DNA from: Symbiodinium natans
Taxonomy: Eukaryota; Sar; Dinophyceae; Suessiales; Symbiodiniaceae
NCBI GenBank assembly: GCA_905221605.1
Contig: CAJNDS010002191.1
Location: 654,210 to 718,209 of the forward strand
DNA: 64,000 bases
Direction: 5' to 3'
Shown: one piece after another, positions 33,424-42,064 of the stretch
How positions within the stretch are numbered: position 1 is the first letter of the stretch
Layout of the letters: each line of letters begins with the position of its first letter
The notes under the pieces: model-generated
Database searches by the model: none
Told to the model about the DNA's origin: nothing
Seen by the model: the letters and a program-made list of their open reading frames with translations, nothing else
Translations under genes and position numbers: made by a program

Positions 33424-34230
33424 TCAGATGACTGGCCACCACCTTGCAGAAGCACGGGCAAAGCAGGTCTCACAGGGCGCGCGTCCCCACGCCACTGCCT
33501 CCCTGCGGTCCTCCGTGAAGCGCGCATTGCGGAGCCGGCCCACGGCCCTCTCCGGGCTCTGGGCATGCTTGCACAAGGTGATGCCATTGGGCAGGCGCAG
33601 ATGTAAGTTTGAGCTGTCCGATGCGGTGTAGCCACTGGGCACAGGGAAGCACGCAGGCAACCGAGTGCTCTGCAAGGCACGCTGGGCCCATGCCCAGTTT
33701 CCACCGTCATACCGGCGCACCTGGTTGAGCTCTACAGACCGGCGCCGAAGAAGATCCGCTTCTGCGGCCTCCAAAGTTTGGTCTCTCATCAGCGCCAACT
33801 GCAAACATGTCAGCAACGCAGCCCGATGCCGACCAGCCATGCAATGGATCACCACCACGTCCCCGGCCCATAGCATCCGGCAAATGGCGGTGAACAGGTC
33901 GGTCCACTTTTTGGCCGACTCGGACAGCTCGGTCAAGTCGACAACATAGACGCGGGCGCCTGCCAAACTAATACCTTTGCGGGACTCAGGCGTTTGGCCG
34001 AGGCAGCACACCTGCAAGGCCGTGTCCGGGTAAAGGTGGCGGAACTGTTCGAGTGGAAGTCCAGAGAGGATGATCTTGCCGCCGGACCTGAGCTTGTAGA
34101 CCTCAGAAGGTCGTTGCACGGCTCTGCGCCCTGCAAGCTGGTCAAATATGGAAGGCGCTGCTGCCGCCGCCACTTCTACACCTGGGGGGTCTGCCGGCCC
34201 ATTTGGCTCCACAGCCAAAGCCAACGCCAC
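33424..34230 (-). CDS. Retroelement ORF3: HCX5R tyrosine/dual-specificity phosphatase-like protein
   Basis: The frame contains VVVIHCMAGRHRAALL, a complete HCX5R phosphatase P-loop (C-M-A-G-R-H-R). Upstream are VYVVDLTELSESA and DLFTAICRML, placed like the strand and helix before the P-loop in dual-specificity phosphatases. The second half has PNGITLCKH...RAPCETCF, a possible zinc site. The frame opens without a nearby ATG (34230 is GTG) and overlaps ORF2 in the -1 frame, so it may be made as an ORF2 extension by frameshift or splicing. Loss of the cysteine or arginine would argue against activity; both are present. Why a retroelement carries it is unknown. Confidence 0.65.
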   Translation of the reverse strand: MALALAVEPNGPADPPGVEVAAAAAPSIFDQLAGRRAVQRPSEVYKLRSGGKIILSGLPLEQFRHLYPDTALQVCCLGQTPESRKGISLAGARVYVVDLTELSESAKKWTDLFTAICRMLWAGDVVVIHCMAGRHRAALLTCLQLALMRDQTLEAAEADLLRRRSVELNQVRRYDGGNWAWAQRALQSTRLPACFPVPSGYTASDSSNLHLRLPNGITLCKHAQSPERAVGRLRNARFTEDRREAVAWGRAPCETCFARASARWWPVI

Positions 34231-36158
34231 TCCAGGAGCGCCTTCCCCGTGTCCGACTTCGCCCTGGCTGCTGGCACAAGCTGGATCTGGACGCGTTCCG
34301 TCTTTGGATTACGGCATTCCAAAGCTGAGTGATACCCCCCGCAGATTCGCCCAGACTTCTGTGCCGCGGAGCACCTGTGAACCACTGCGCACGTGTCACC
34401 ATTGACGCAGGTGCCCATATTAAACTGAGGACACAGCGGGGTGCCATCTCGCAGGGCTGAACCACAGCGCTTTCCAGCGATAGCTGGCGGCATCGCCACC
34501 ATAGCCTGATACGCCATACCGCGGGAAGCTTGGCGGAGACGATTCCTGGCCGACGCAGTCAGCTTGAGCCTCCTCTGGTCATACATTACTCTGCACGGAG
34601 AACTCCAGACAACGACACTATCCCTTTCCACGGCGGTCTCGGCCTCCACCTTGGCCGCCGCACACGCCAGCTCAACTGCCCACGGTGGGATCGCCTCCCA
34701 GGACAAATGCTCACGCAGATGGGACGCCACTGCATACGCATAGTGTTTGCAATACCTACTGAGGCCGTACCGGGAACCTGCATAGTGGATAGGCATCTTT
34801 GCCTGACTGTCCTCGATACGATCACCCCAGTCCCCCAAGGCTGCGAGCTGGGGCACTGTGAAGTTGGCCAAGAGCCCAACAGTCGTCCCCAAGCGACGCC
34901 AGGAATAGCTCGTCAACAGCTGGGGCTCCTCCAGCACGCGACGGAATTCGTCCTGAGTGGCTCGGACCGACTCCAGCCGGGACCAGCTGTTGCCTCGGAA
35001 GTCAAAGGCCAATCCGCAGTTCTTGCGTCTAGCGGCGGGAAGTGATGCATACAACTCCCTCCACGCAGTGGACCAGGAAAACTGGTTCAAAAAGCGTGCA
35101 GGTACGCACCAGTAAAAGCCGGACCTCAGCTTGGCCTGCTTGCCACGGGTGCAGTAGCAATGGACCGTAGAGGCAGTGATTTTCAGCACAGTGGACAGGT
35201 GTAGGTGCTTGTACCGGAGAACACCCGCTCCTACTAGCCATTGCCCCAGCAACGCCGTCCACCTGGCGTCGCCTGCCCTGCAAAGCGCCACGATCCTCTC
35301 CTCCAGATGGGATAAAAGCGGGGGCTCCACCCCTAAAGCCTGCTGCTTCTTACCAGCCTGGGGCTGCTTGGCCAATCGCAGCTCCGGAATGAGCCACTGC
35401 AATGTTGCATTCTTGTTGGCCCACCTAAGCGCCTGCAAGCTCCTGCTTGGCGCCTTCGTGCCCTCATGGAGAAAAGTATCAACATCGACCGGCTCGACCT
35501 CCTCCAAACCTTGAAGACGCCCTCGAAGGACCTGGAAATGATAGAGCTCCCTCAATGTACGAATCACATTGCGGAAAGTCACCGGCTCCGTGTGACTCGC
35601 CTGGGTCACCACCAGACGATGGACAGAGGCCTCCCACTCCCGCTGCCTGTCGGAGGTCAACTCCCCCTTCGGGCGGCGGCAGTGTGCGCCCAACAGGAGG
35701 TCCGTGAGCTCTCGGATCATAGCCTCAGTGATGCCGTCCTTGGCCTTGGGCACCGCAGCCTGCTGCTTGATCCGCCCTCCTGGCGGGACGGGCTTATAAC
35801 GTCTGGGCAATGGAGGGCGTGAAGGGCAACTCACTTGAGCACCAGCCTCAGCCGCAGCATGGACCAGAGCCAACCCCGAGGCATCACGCAGACGACCGCG
35901 TACTTCCTGCCAAGAAGCTGCCACCTCCGGCCCCGCCACCTGCAGGGCATTGTCAAAACTGTAGAACGCGAAGGCAAAGTCCTCCTCGGCCTGCGCTCCG
36001 ACCCTTGCCCTCCACCGGGCCACACGGGCCGCCGTCGCCTCCGGCCCGGCGCCTGCCAATGCCTCCTGGCCTGCAAGCTCCTCCATAGACTGCACTGGGC
36101 TGGAGGCCGGCAGCAAGCAACCTGCCCCCAAGAGCGCCAGGGCCAGCCTACTCAGCAT
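34176..36158 (-). CDS. Retroelement ORF2: tyrosine recombinase with C-terminal CCCH finger, 660 aa
   Basis: The frame stays open far upstream of 36158, but that part overlaps ORF1, so I take the ATG at 36158 as start. Residues about 205-270 look like a helical core-binding region. The catalytic region is about 295-470: LLRYKHLHLS (first Arg), CTRGKQ (Lys), SYSWRRLGTT (the H/S-x-x-R box) and MPIHYAGSR (Tyr). It joins the DNA circle made by reverse transcription to the target, in place of an integrase. Near residues 570-610 is a finger, CPQFNMGTCVNGDTCAVVHRC, with CGGYHSALEC after it. The same finger type ends ORF4. Downstream, the phosphatase-like frame overlaps the last 55 nt in the -1 frame. 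Confidence 0.75.
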   Translation of the reverse strand: MLSRLALALLGAGCLLPASSPVQSMEELAGQEALAGAGPEATAARVARWRARVGAQAEEDFAFAFYSFDNALQVAGPEVAASWQEVRGRLRDASGLALVHAAAEAGAQVSCPSRPPLPRRYKPVPPGGRIKQQAAVPKAKDGITEAMIRELTDLLLGAHCRRPKGELTSDRQREWEASVHRLVVTQASHTEPVTFRNVIRTLRELYHFQVLRGRLQGLEEVEPVDVDTFLHEGTKAPSRSLQALRWANKNATLQWLIPELRLAKQPQAGKKQQALGVEPPLLSHLEERIVALCRAGDARWTALLGQWLVGAGVLRYKHLHLSTVLKITASTVHCYCTRGKQAKLRSGFYWCVPARFLNQFSWSTAWRELYASLPAARRKNCGLAFDFRGNSWSRLESVRATQDEFRRVLEEPQLLTSYSWRRLGTTVGLLANFTVPQLAALGDWGDRIEDSQAKMPIHYAGSRYGLSRYCKHYAYAVASHLREHLSWEAIPPWAVELACAAAKVEAETAVERDSVVVWSSPCRVMYDQRRLKLTASARNRLRQASRGMAYQAMVAMPPAIAGKRCGSALRDGTPLCPQFNMGTCVNGDTCAVVHRCSAAQKSGRICGGYHSALECRNPKTERVQIQLVPAARAKSDTGKALLEWRWLWLWSQMGRQTPQV

Positions 36159-36801
36159 GACAGTTGGGGCATGTCCGACTGCACTCTTGGCACACACGGC
36201 ACCGGCAGGCCCCGCACACCAAGATAGCTGGACAGCCGCACACTGTGCACGGTGGGTAAAGGGGTCGGACTCCTGCCTCGAGACTGCCGAGCCATATCCA
36301 CAAGGTGCGGCTGGCTCTGGCCACGGGATCCAAGATCTCTGTGTCACGACTGGCAACAGGCTCGTAGGCCGGCTCCCTCCAACGCCTATTGCCCTGCTGC
36401 CAAAGGCGCCACACTCGCCGAAGGTCCTCAGCTGTGGCCAAGCGCTCATGGTCCTCCAACACCTCATCCTCAGAAAGCAGCTCATGGGAAACGTTAACTT
36501 GAGCCCACACCTGCCTCGGGTCAACACCCGCCTGGACAAGTACGCATCGACAGTCCTGAGCAGTGCAGGCTGCGACTCGGACCGGTGGCAGAACTCCTGG
36601 CAACTCAGGAATCCTGTCAAAATGCGGTGGGAAATGCTGAATCTCACAGGCCTGGCACCAATGATGCAAGACGTCCCTGCCTTGACAAAGGTCATGGAGG
36701 CGGCGCAACTCCGCACTCCAGTCCATATAGGCTGCTGCAGCCATGAGGGTCCTCTCAGTGTGCACAGCGCGCGCACGAAACCCCAGTGCATCGTAAGCCA
36801 T
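36148..36801 (-). CDS. Retroelement ORF1, 217 aa, Cys-rich C-terminus
   Basis: The first ATG after the spliced-leader relict is at 36801; the frame is open back to a TGA at 36870-36868. The body is acidic and helical (LLSEDEVLEDHERLATAEDL), and the tail is packed with Cys pairs (CTVCGC, CGACRCRVCQEC, CPNC), resembling a RING or double zinc-ribbon fold. No catalytic motif is visible. The stop (TAG, 36150-36148) overlaps the ATG of the next ORF by 11 nt, which suggests coupled translation or processing. I do not recognise a family; a nucleic-acid or protein-binding role is inference. Confidence 0.55.
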   Translation of the reverse strand: MAYDALGFRARAVHTERTLMAAAAYMDWSAELRRLHDLCQGRDVLHHWCQACEIQHFPPHFDRIPELPGVLPPVRVAACTAQDCRCVLVQAGVDPRQVWAQVNVSHELLSEDEVLEDHERLATAEDLRRVWRLWQQGNRRWREPAYEPVASRDTEILDPVARASRTLWIWLGSLEAGVRPLYPPCTVCGCPAILVCGACRCRVCQECSRTCPNCHAE

Positions 36802-36841
36802 ACATGGGGGGGCAACACCCCCCAAAAAGCAAAAGCTCAAT

Positions 36842-36893
36842 CTGCCGTTTTGGCTCAACTGCCAATCTCAGATTGCTTGAGCCAAAATGGCAG
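36842..36893 (-). repeat. Spliced-leader relict inside an inverted repeat
   Basis: The minus strand from 36891 to 36876 reads GCCATTTTGGCTCAAG, the 16-base 3' core of the dinoflagellate spliced leader. The plus strand at 36844-36859 has a near copy, GCCGTTTTGGCTCAAC. The two arms (36842-36859 and 36875-36893) form a hairpin-capable inverted repeat about 75 nt upstream of the first ATG of the retroelement. Confidence 0.7.
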
Positions 36894-36984
36894 AATGTGG
36901 GAAGCATTGAATGATCAATGTACACCCATGCCTGCCAAACTCAATACATGCATAGTATATATATATATATAGTCCTCATGAGTG

Positions 36985-37180
36985 AAGATCGCTCTGGATT
37001 TTGAAGCCCTCAACCAGGTACCAGGGAACGCCTCGGAAGGAACAAACCCTTGTGAGGCCTTCTGGAGACTTCGGCCGCAGAAGCCTCCGCCTAGCCCAGG
37101 GCATTCCTTGACGGTGCGCAGGTGCCAGTTTGCATTGCCTTCCTGCTTGCGGACGCGCCAGACCTCAGAGACGATAGAGA
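36985..37180 (-). CDS. Exon island upstream of the retroelement
   Basis: EVWRVRKQEGNANWHLRTVK then ECPGLGGGFCGRSLQ, later VPSEAFPGTWLRASKSR. Consistent minus-strand frame. It lies less than 100 bp from the spliced-leader relict of the retroelement. Confidence 0.4.
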
Positions 37181-37606
37181 ATGAGAATGGCGGAAAGCAA
37201 CACCACCGTAAAGGTAAGCAGTTGACGTGGAAAGGCACTGATTCGATTGACTTCTGTGAGGCCTTGTCTTGCTCCCAGTCCACTGCGGCGACAATCTCCT
37301 GCTGGGAATGTTCAGGCTTCAATAGGGCCGAACCTGTCACAGGAGGCCATGCTCATGCGCTTACAGGCCTAAACCTGGCACTGCGGAGTCGCCATTGATG
37401 CAGCCCTCTGCCCCAAACTCCGTTTTGCATTCAGACTCCCTGTTTTGCATCCAGGCCCCTTGCAGCATGCCGGGTGCTCTAGTCTGCCTAGAACCCTATA
37501 AACCCTTTCTGGACTGGCAGAACCACAGCCTAGACACCTCTCCTTTTCTTGAACCCCTAAACCTGAAACCCTGAACCCCAAACCCCCCGTGGCCACCTAC
37601 ACCTTA

Positions 37607-38823
37607 AAGTCTCCTCATAGAGCCCAGCTCGACGCGCATATCCGCGGAGGTAGGTGACGTCGCAAAACCTTTGCAGCACGAAAGGCCCGATTTGTGCACC
37701 GGAAAGACAGATCCACACCGGAAAGCTGCCCTAGGGTTTGCCAGGGCATTTAGGGTTTACCGGGGTAGGTTTGGGGGCCCTGTGACAATACTTTTTTCTG
37801 GCTTTCTTATAGGGGGTTAAGGGTAACAAAATGAATAGTTAGGTTCGAAGGTCAAACCTCTCTACTGTGTAATCCCTTCGGAAACAATGGGCCTCAAAAT
37901 GGTCCAATATTGCCGCTCCAAGCCTTTTCTGTGGCAAGTTTAGTGCTATCTTTTTGAACACTGCTTCCTGTCACAAAGTCGATACCTCATCCACCCCCAG
38001 GCAACACACATGCCGAGAGGCCCTTCCGCATCCCACCATTCCAGGCCCTTGGGCTTCTGCAGCGCGGAAGGGCTTACTTCCATCCTTTGCCTCACCCAGC
38101 TCGGGGTCCTTCCCAGCTCCTGATTCGCAGTGCGTTGAGGGACCAGCCATTGGGTTCGGGAGTGAGGGCGGGCTGGGAAGTTCGGTCTTCGAATCGAAGG
38201 GTGCCGTTGATCTGAAGGCCGCAACACACCTTAACACAACCTCAACAACCCCGACTTCGTGGCATGTTCACTTTTGGGGGTTCCTTAGACATCGCACCGC
38301 TCACATGGCCTGAAGGTCTGGTCTTGGCAGATATGTACTTCCAAACCCTGGGACGATAAACTCTGTCTAAAAGCTGATGGAGAATCATGTGCTCCCTCCA
38401 CAACATCCCCAAAAACACTAGCCTCCTACAAGTTGTCATCTGCTACAAGCCGTAGAAGCGCCAAGGGTAGTTGCATGACCCTTTAGAGAAGGGAAGGAGC
38501 CATTACGGCACCACGTAACTACCCTCCCTAACCCCTAAAACCCTAGGCCCTCAACCCTATACACCCTAAACCATAAAGCCACCAACTTGTCCTTGGCGAT
38601 CTCCTCGGCAGTCCGCCCCTCGCTTCTCAGCTTGATGGCTCTGAGTGCCTGGCAGGGACGCCACCCTTTTGTGCAACCGAAACCGCAGAAGCTGCCTGAT
38701 CATGGTTTAGGGTTTCTTTTTCCCTCCTGCACAGCTGGGGCGAGTCCGCACCACATACCCCGATACCAACTGAGCAGCATCAATTTCATGATCTCAATCT
38801 TGGCAGCACCGACGGCTCTGCCC
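37607..38823 (-). CDS. Exon islands, possibly ankyrin-type
   Basis: 38823-38735 reads GRAVGAAKIEIMKLMLLSWY then CGLAPAVQEG; 38645-38580 reads RAIKLRSEGRTAEEIAKDKL, whose G-R-T-A-E-E-I-A is like an ankyrin repeat end; 37685-37607 reads LQRFCDVTYLRGYARRAGLY. Membership in one gene is not shown. Confidence 0.33.
38732..38760. repeat. 29-bp dispersed repeat, copy 2
   Basis: Second copy of the repeat at 24214-24242, also directly downstream of GGTTTAGGGTTT. Confidence 0.6.
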
Positions 38824-38914
38824 TAAACCTCCTTCCTCAGCCCTACACATCCCGAAGGCTTCTCCCCCACATCTGCAAATACAAAGACATGCACGCTGTA
38901 CAAAACACTGAACG

Positions 38915-39150
38915 AATACATATATATATATATACATATATACACACATATACATATACATACATATATATATATATATAATTTACTTATTTATTTATTT
39001 ATTTATTTAGTTATTCATTAAATAAATAAATATATATATATATATAGTTTTATGAATGCATACGTACGTACGTACGTACATACATGCACGCATGCTTACA
39101 TACATACATGTGATTGCGTATTTGTTTGTTTGCTTGCTTATGCTTGCATA
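38915..39150. repeat. TA / TATTTA / GTAC / CATA simple repeats
   Basis: About 230 bp of AT-rich simple sequence including TTTA units and a TACG run. No gene. Confidence 0.85.
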
Positions 39151-39409
39151 CATACACTTAGTAATCTTAGTATTGAAATATTTTTGGCCCTGCCTCCCTG
39201 TAAGCGCGAACATCCGGCCGCTCTGTGGCTCGCCTGGCGAAGCTCATAATTCAAAGGGCCGCGACCCTGAAGGCCTCAATCCCATTTTTTTGTGGGGGCA
39301 GTGGTCAGGGTAAGGGTTTAGGGTTGGTTTCCTGGAGTTTGTTCAACCTTTGACGTTCCGTGTTGGTCTCTTGATCTCTCTTTGCCGGTTCCCAGGATCT
39401 TGCTGGGGC

Positions 39410-39842
39410 TTAAGATGTTGCAGCTTTGGGAGGTCGTTTTGGCAAGATGTCGAACAAGGCCTTCGACTCATCCCAGCCGAGAGCCCAACGCAAGTCACAG
39501 AATGCCCTTCTCAATGTCCGAGGCTCACAACTTTTCCCTGGCCTCGTGCTGGCATCCACCACCCGGAGGTCGTGCAGTGGAGTCCAAGCCAGGGACGCGA
39601 AGTCTTGCGGATCCTGCACATATGGCGGTTCACTTTTTGCACCTTCCTTGGGTGGCTTTTGTGGGGGGGCAAGGAACACAAAAGGCTGCATCGTGGCACT
39701 GCCATGCTTTCTGCAGTGTGTGCGTGTGTCCTGGCTGTACTGCACGAGCACCTCATCCGCGGCTCCCCGGGGCACGAACTCAATCCTGAGCCATGAACCA
39801 AAACAGGGTTCAAGGGCACCACTGGGCTACCAAGTTCGGAGG
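39410..39842 (-). CDS. Long open exon, 144 codons, unknown protein
   Basis: LEPCFGSWLRIEFVPRGAAD, later MQPFVFLAPPQK, PYVQDPQDFASLAWTPLHDL and RRAFCDLRWALGWDESKALF. The frame ends at a stop by 39410, so this may be a 3' exon. No family recognised. Overlapping plus-strand frames of similar length are Ser/Arg-rich and look like shadows. Confidence 0.42.
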
Positions 39843-40983
39843 TTCGGGAGTTGCTCTCAGTGAAGGCAACTTCGAAAAGCTACCTTTTCAGCCAACCTAA
39901 GTCTCCTTTTGCAGCAGGCTTTGTGGGTTCCGGACGAGACTATGGCCACGCAGCTTAAACTCTGAAAGGCTTTCGGGCCTGCCAGCACCCCCCCCCAAAG
40001 CCCCAAGTACCCTTCAACCGTAGTAGTAGGGTAAGCCCCCTTTATTCAAAGGCACTTGGGGGGGGGTGCAGGTAGGGCTGAAAAAGGCTTCGCCGAAGCT
40101 CTGCCCCTGCCGCCCAGTGCTGCCCGCGGAGGCCCAAACCCCCGGCCACAGGGGCCCTGCTGGGAGCAAGATTCAAAGGGTCCTCTGACGAACCCTCAAG
40201 CCACCCTATGATGAAAGGGGCGCTTATTGGGCCCACCATGGGTGTGGCGAATTTACGGGCTGTTCCTTGACGGGATCGCGATGATTTCTATCAAAGGCTT
40301 GGGACTTAGGACTTCAAGGAAGGCCAAGACCCTGAAACGCCAAGTTGAGGGTGGAAGGGTTCCGGGTGGTAGGGTTCAGGAACGGGCCATGGCCTAAGAT
40401 CTTTCGCCCAGCGCACCTGGCAGATGAGGACTTTTGCCTTCAGGGGCATTGCAGGAGGGCCTTGAGTTTACGTTTCAAGGGTTTTTTTTTCGACTCTTGT
40501 GCTTCCGAGCCCCGCACCTCGGCCGGAGGATACAGGCGGTGTTGGGTAGCCCGCCTTCAAGCCCGAGGTCTCCTGGGGCTCAAGCCTCGACTCAGACATC
40601 ATGATCCCCTTTGAGGGGAAGGAAGCCTCCCGCAGGTAGACGAAAAAACATACAAATTGGGCGACCCGCGGGTGCAAGGGGGCTGGGGATTTGATGTTGC
40701 CGGTAGAGGGCTCAGGGATATTCAGGATGTGGGGATTTCAAATGTCCACGTCCTGAAAAACCTCCTGGCGGCCAAAGTCCCAAACACAAACCTAAACCCT
40801 AAACCCTAAACATCCCCTAACCCCTAAAGCCCAACCCTTATCAACCCTAACCCCCAAATAAAACTCCACAAAAACAGGGTTTTCAACGATCTTCCACGTG
40901 GCGTGGGGGCCGGCTGGGCTTCGGTCGCGGCGCGCAGGCTGCGCGGGCCCCACCGCGGCATGGCTGGGGTTTAAGGGTTCAGA

Positions 40984-41152
40984 TGGGATGTTCCCACTTA
41001 AACTAACAGGAATTCAAAGAGATGATAGTAACCCCCTTTGATATACAATCCCTATTCAGTACCCCACTATGCTAAGAGTCTTGAATAGGGATTATAACAA
41101 CTTCCTATTATATTCCTTATTAAGGACTGTTTGTGTAAGGGAAACATGTCCA
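40984..41152. mobile_element. MITE family A, copy 2, longer form
   Basis: Left end TGGGATGTTCCCACTTAAAC, right end TAAGGGAAACATGTCCA, with TAAGGACTGTTTGTG inside the right arm. 169 bp, more diverged and with extra internal sequence. Confidence 0.55.
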
Positions 41153-41689
41153 AGGGTTGAGGGTTAAGTTAAGGGTTGTCGTTGTGTTGTTTGTTTTTGG
41201 CCGCCCGGGTTTAGGGTTTAGGGTTTTCTGGTTAAGGGGTTAAGGGTTTTCTGGTTCAGGGGTTAAGGGTTGAGCTCTACCGGGGGTTCCTAGGTCTAGT
41301 TAGGGCGCTTGAGCGCGTTCAAGGATTCAGTGCCGCCGGCCGGGGAGGCTTGGGCTGCTTGGCTGAAGGGTTGGGGCTTCAGTTTCAGGGCTCTCAAAAA
41401 CACACGTCAGGGTCGAGGGGGCTGTTTTGGGTTCATGGGATTTTTTGGCTGGGGCGCGGATCTTCCAGGGGACTGGAGGCTGTCTCTGCCACTGCACCGA
41501 GCAAAAAAACCGGCCAGCATGGTTTCTGCTTAGTGAGGCATCCATGAACCTATGGAAACTGCGTGGCCTACACGGGCTAGTGCAAGGTCATGGGGCTCCC
41601 AACCCAACCATGCGGGGGGCGTACCCTCCCATTCTAAACCGTGCGCCCTTTTGCATGGGCTTCAGCCATGCTTTGCTATGCTTGGTGCC

Positions 41690-41752
41690 ATCCACTGAAC
41701 CCGGAAATCCTGGTGCATCCACTTCAGGAGCTTCTTGATGCAATGGAACTCC
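41690..41752 (-). CDS. Short exon island
   Basis: EFHCIKKLLKWMHQDFRVQW, GC3-rich, ending about 41690. Unknown function. Confidence 0.3.
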
Positions 41753-42064
41753 TTAGATCGTGAGGCTTGGCGCTGAGGGGACCCACAACTCACAAGGAAC
41801 ATCGCAGAAGCTTGGAGTTTCAACCTCTCTGTGCAACCTGCACATCTCTTCCGCGAGCTGCCCGCCCTGTCGAGCTTTCACATTCTAGATTCGACCCGAA
41901 ACCCGTGGAGCCCTGAACTGGCGACCAGTCCCACAGCCTCTCACCTTGAAGCCCTTTGCGCAGAAATGCCTGAACCCTGCCCGCCAAACCCAGAAACCAG
42001 AATCAGAATTCAGAAATTTCAGGGGATATGATAGTATGACTATGAGTATACTGGACTTAGAAGA

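Larger units (their letters stand above)
28235..36893 (-). mobile_element. DIRS-like tyrosine-recombinase retrotransposon, degenerate, with DinoSL relict
   Basis: Read 5' to 3' on the minus strand it holds: a spliced-leader core (36891-36876), a Cys-rich ORF, a tyrosine recombinase with a CCCH finger, an HCX5R phosphatase-like ORF, a gag-like ORF with a CCCH finger, a methyltransferase-like segment, a DUF4326-like plus reverse transcriptase ORF, and RNase H. Tyrosine recombinase with RT, RNase H and methyltransferase is the DIRS/Ngaro signature; no integrase or aspartic protease was seen. The recombinase lies 5' of RT, unlike classical DIRS1. The copy is broken: a 10-bp duplication in RT, a frame change at 31343/31346, and TGA TGA at 31115-31110. 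Terminal repeats were not identified, so both ends are the outermost recognised parts. Confidence 0.8.

Noticed and set aside
36080-36158. Signal peptide at the start of recombinase ORF2 (MLSRLALALLGAGC)
   Set aside because: A recombinase is nuclear; the stretch overlaps the end of ORF1 and is likely a by-product of the overlap.
28830-36972. Long plus-strand open frames opposite the retroelement (for example 28830-29360, 31740-32645, 36157-36972)
   Set aside because: They are GC-driven shadows of the minus-strand retroelement ORFs; they carry no motifs and are Arg/Ser/Pro-rich.
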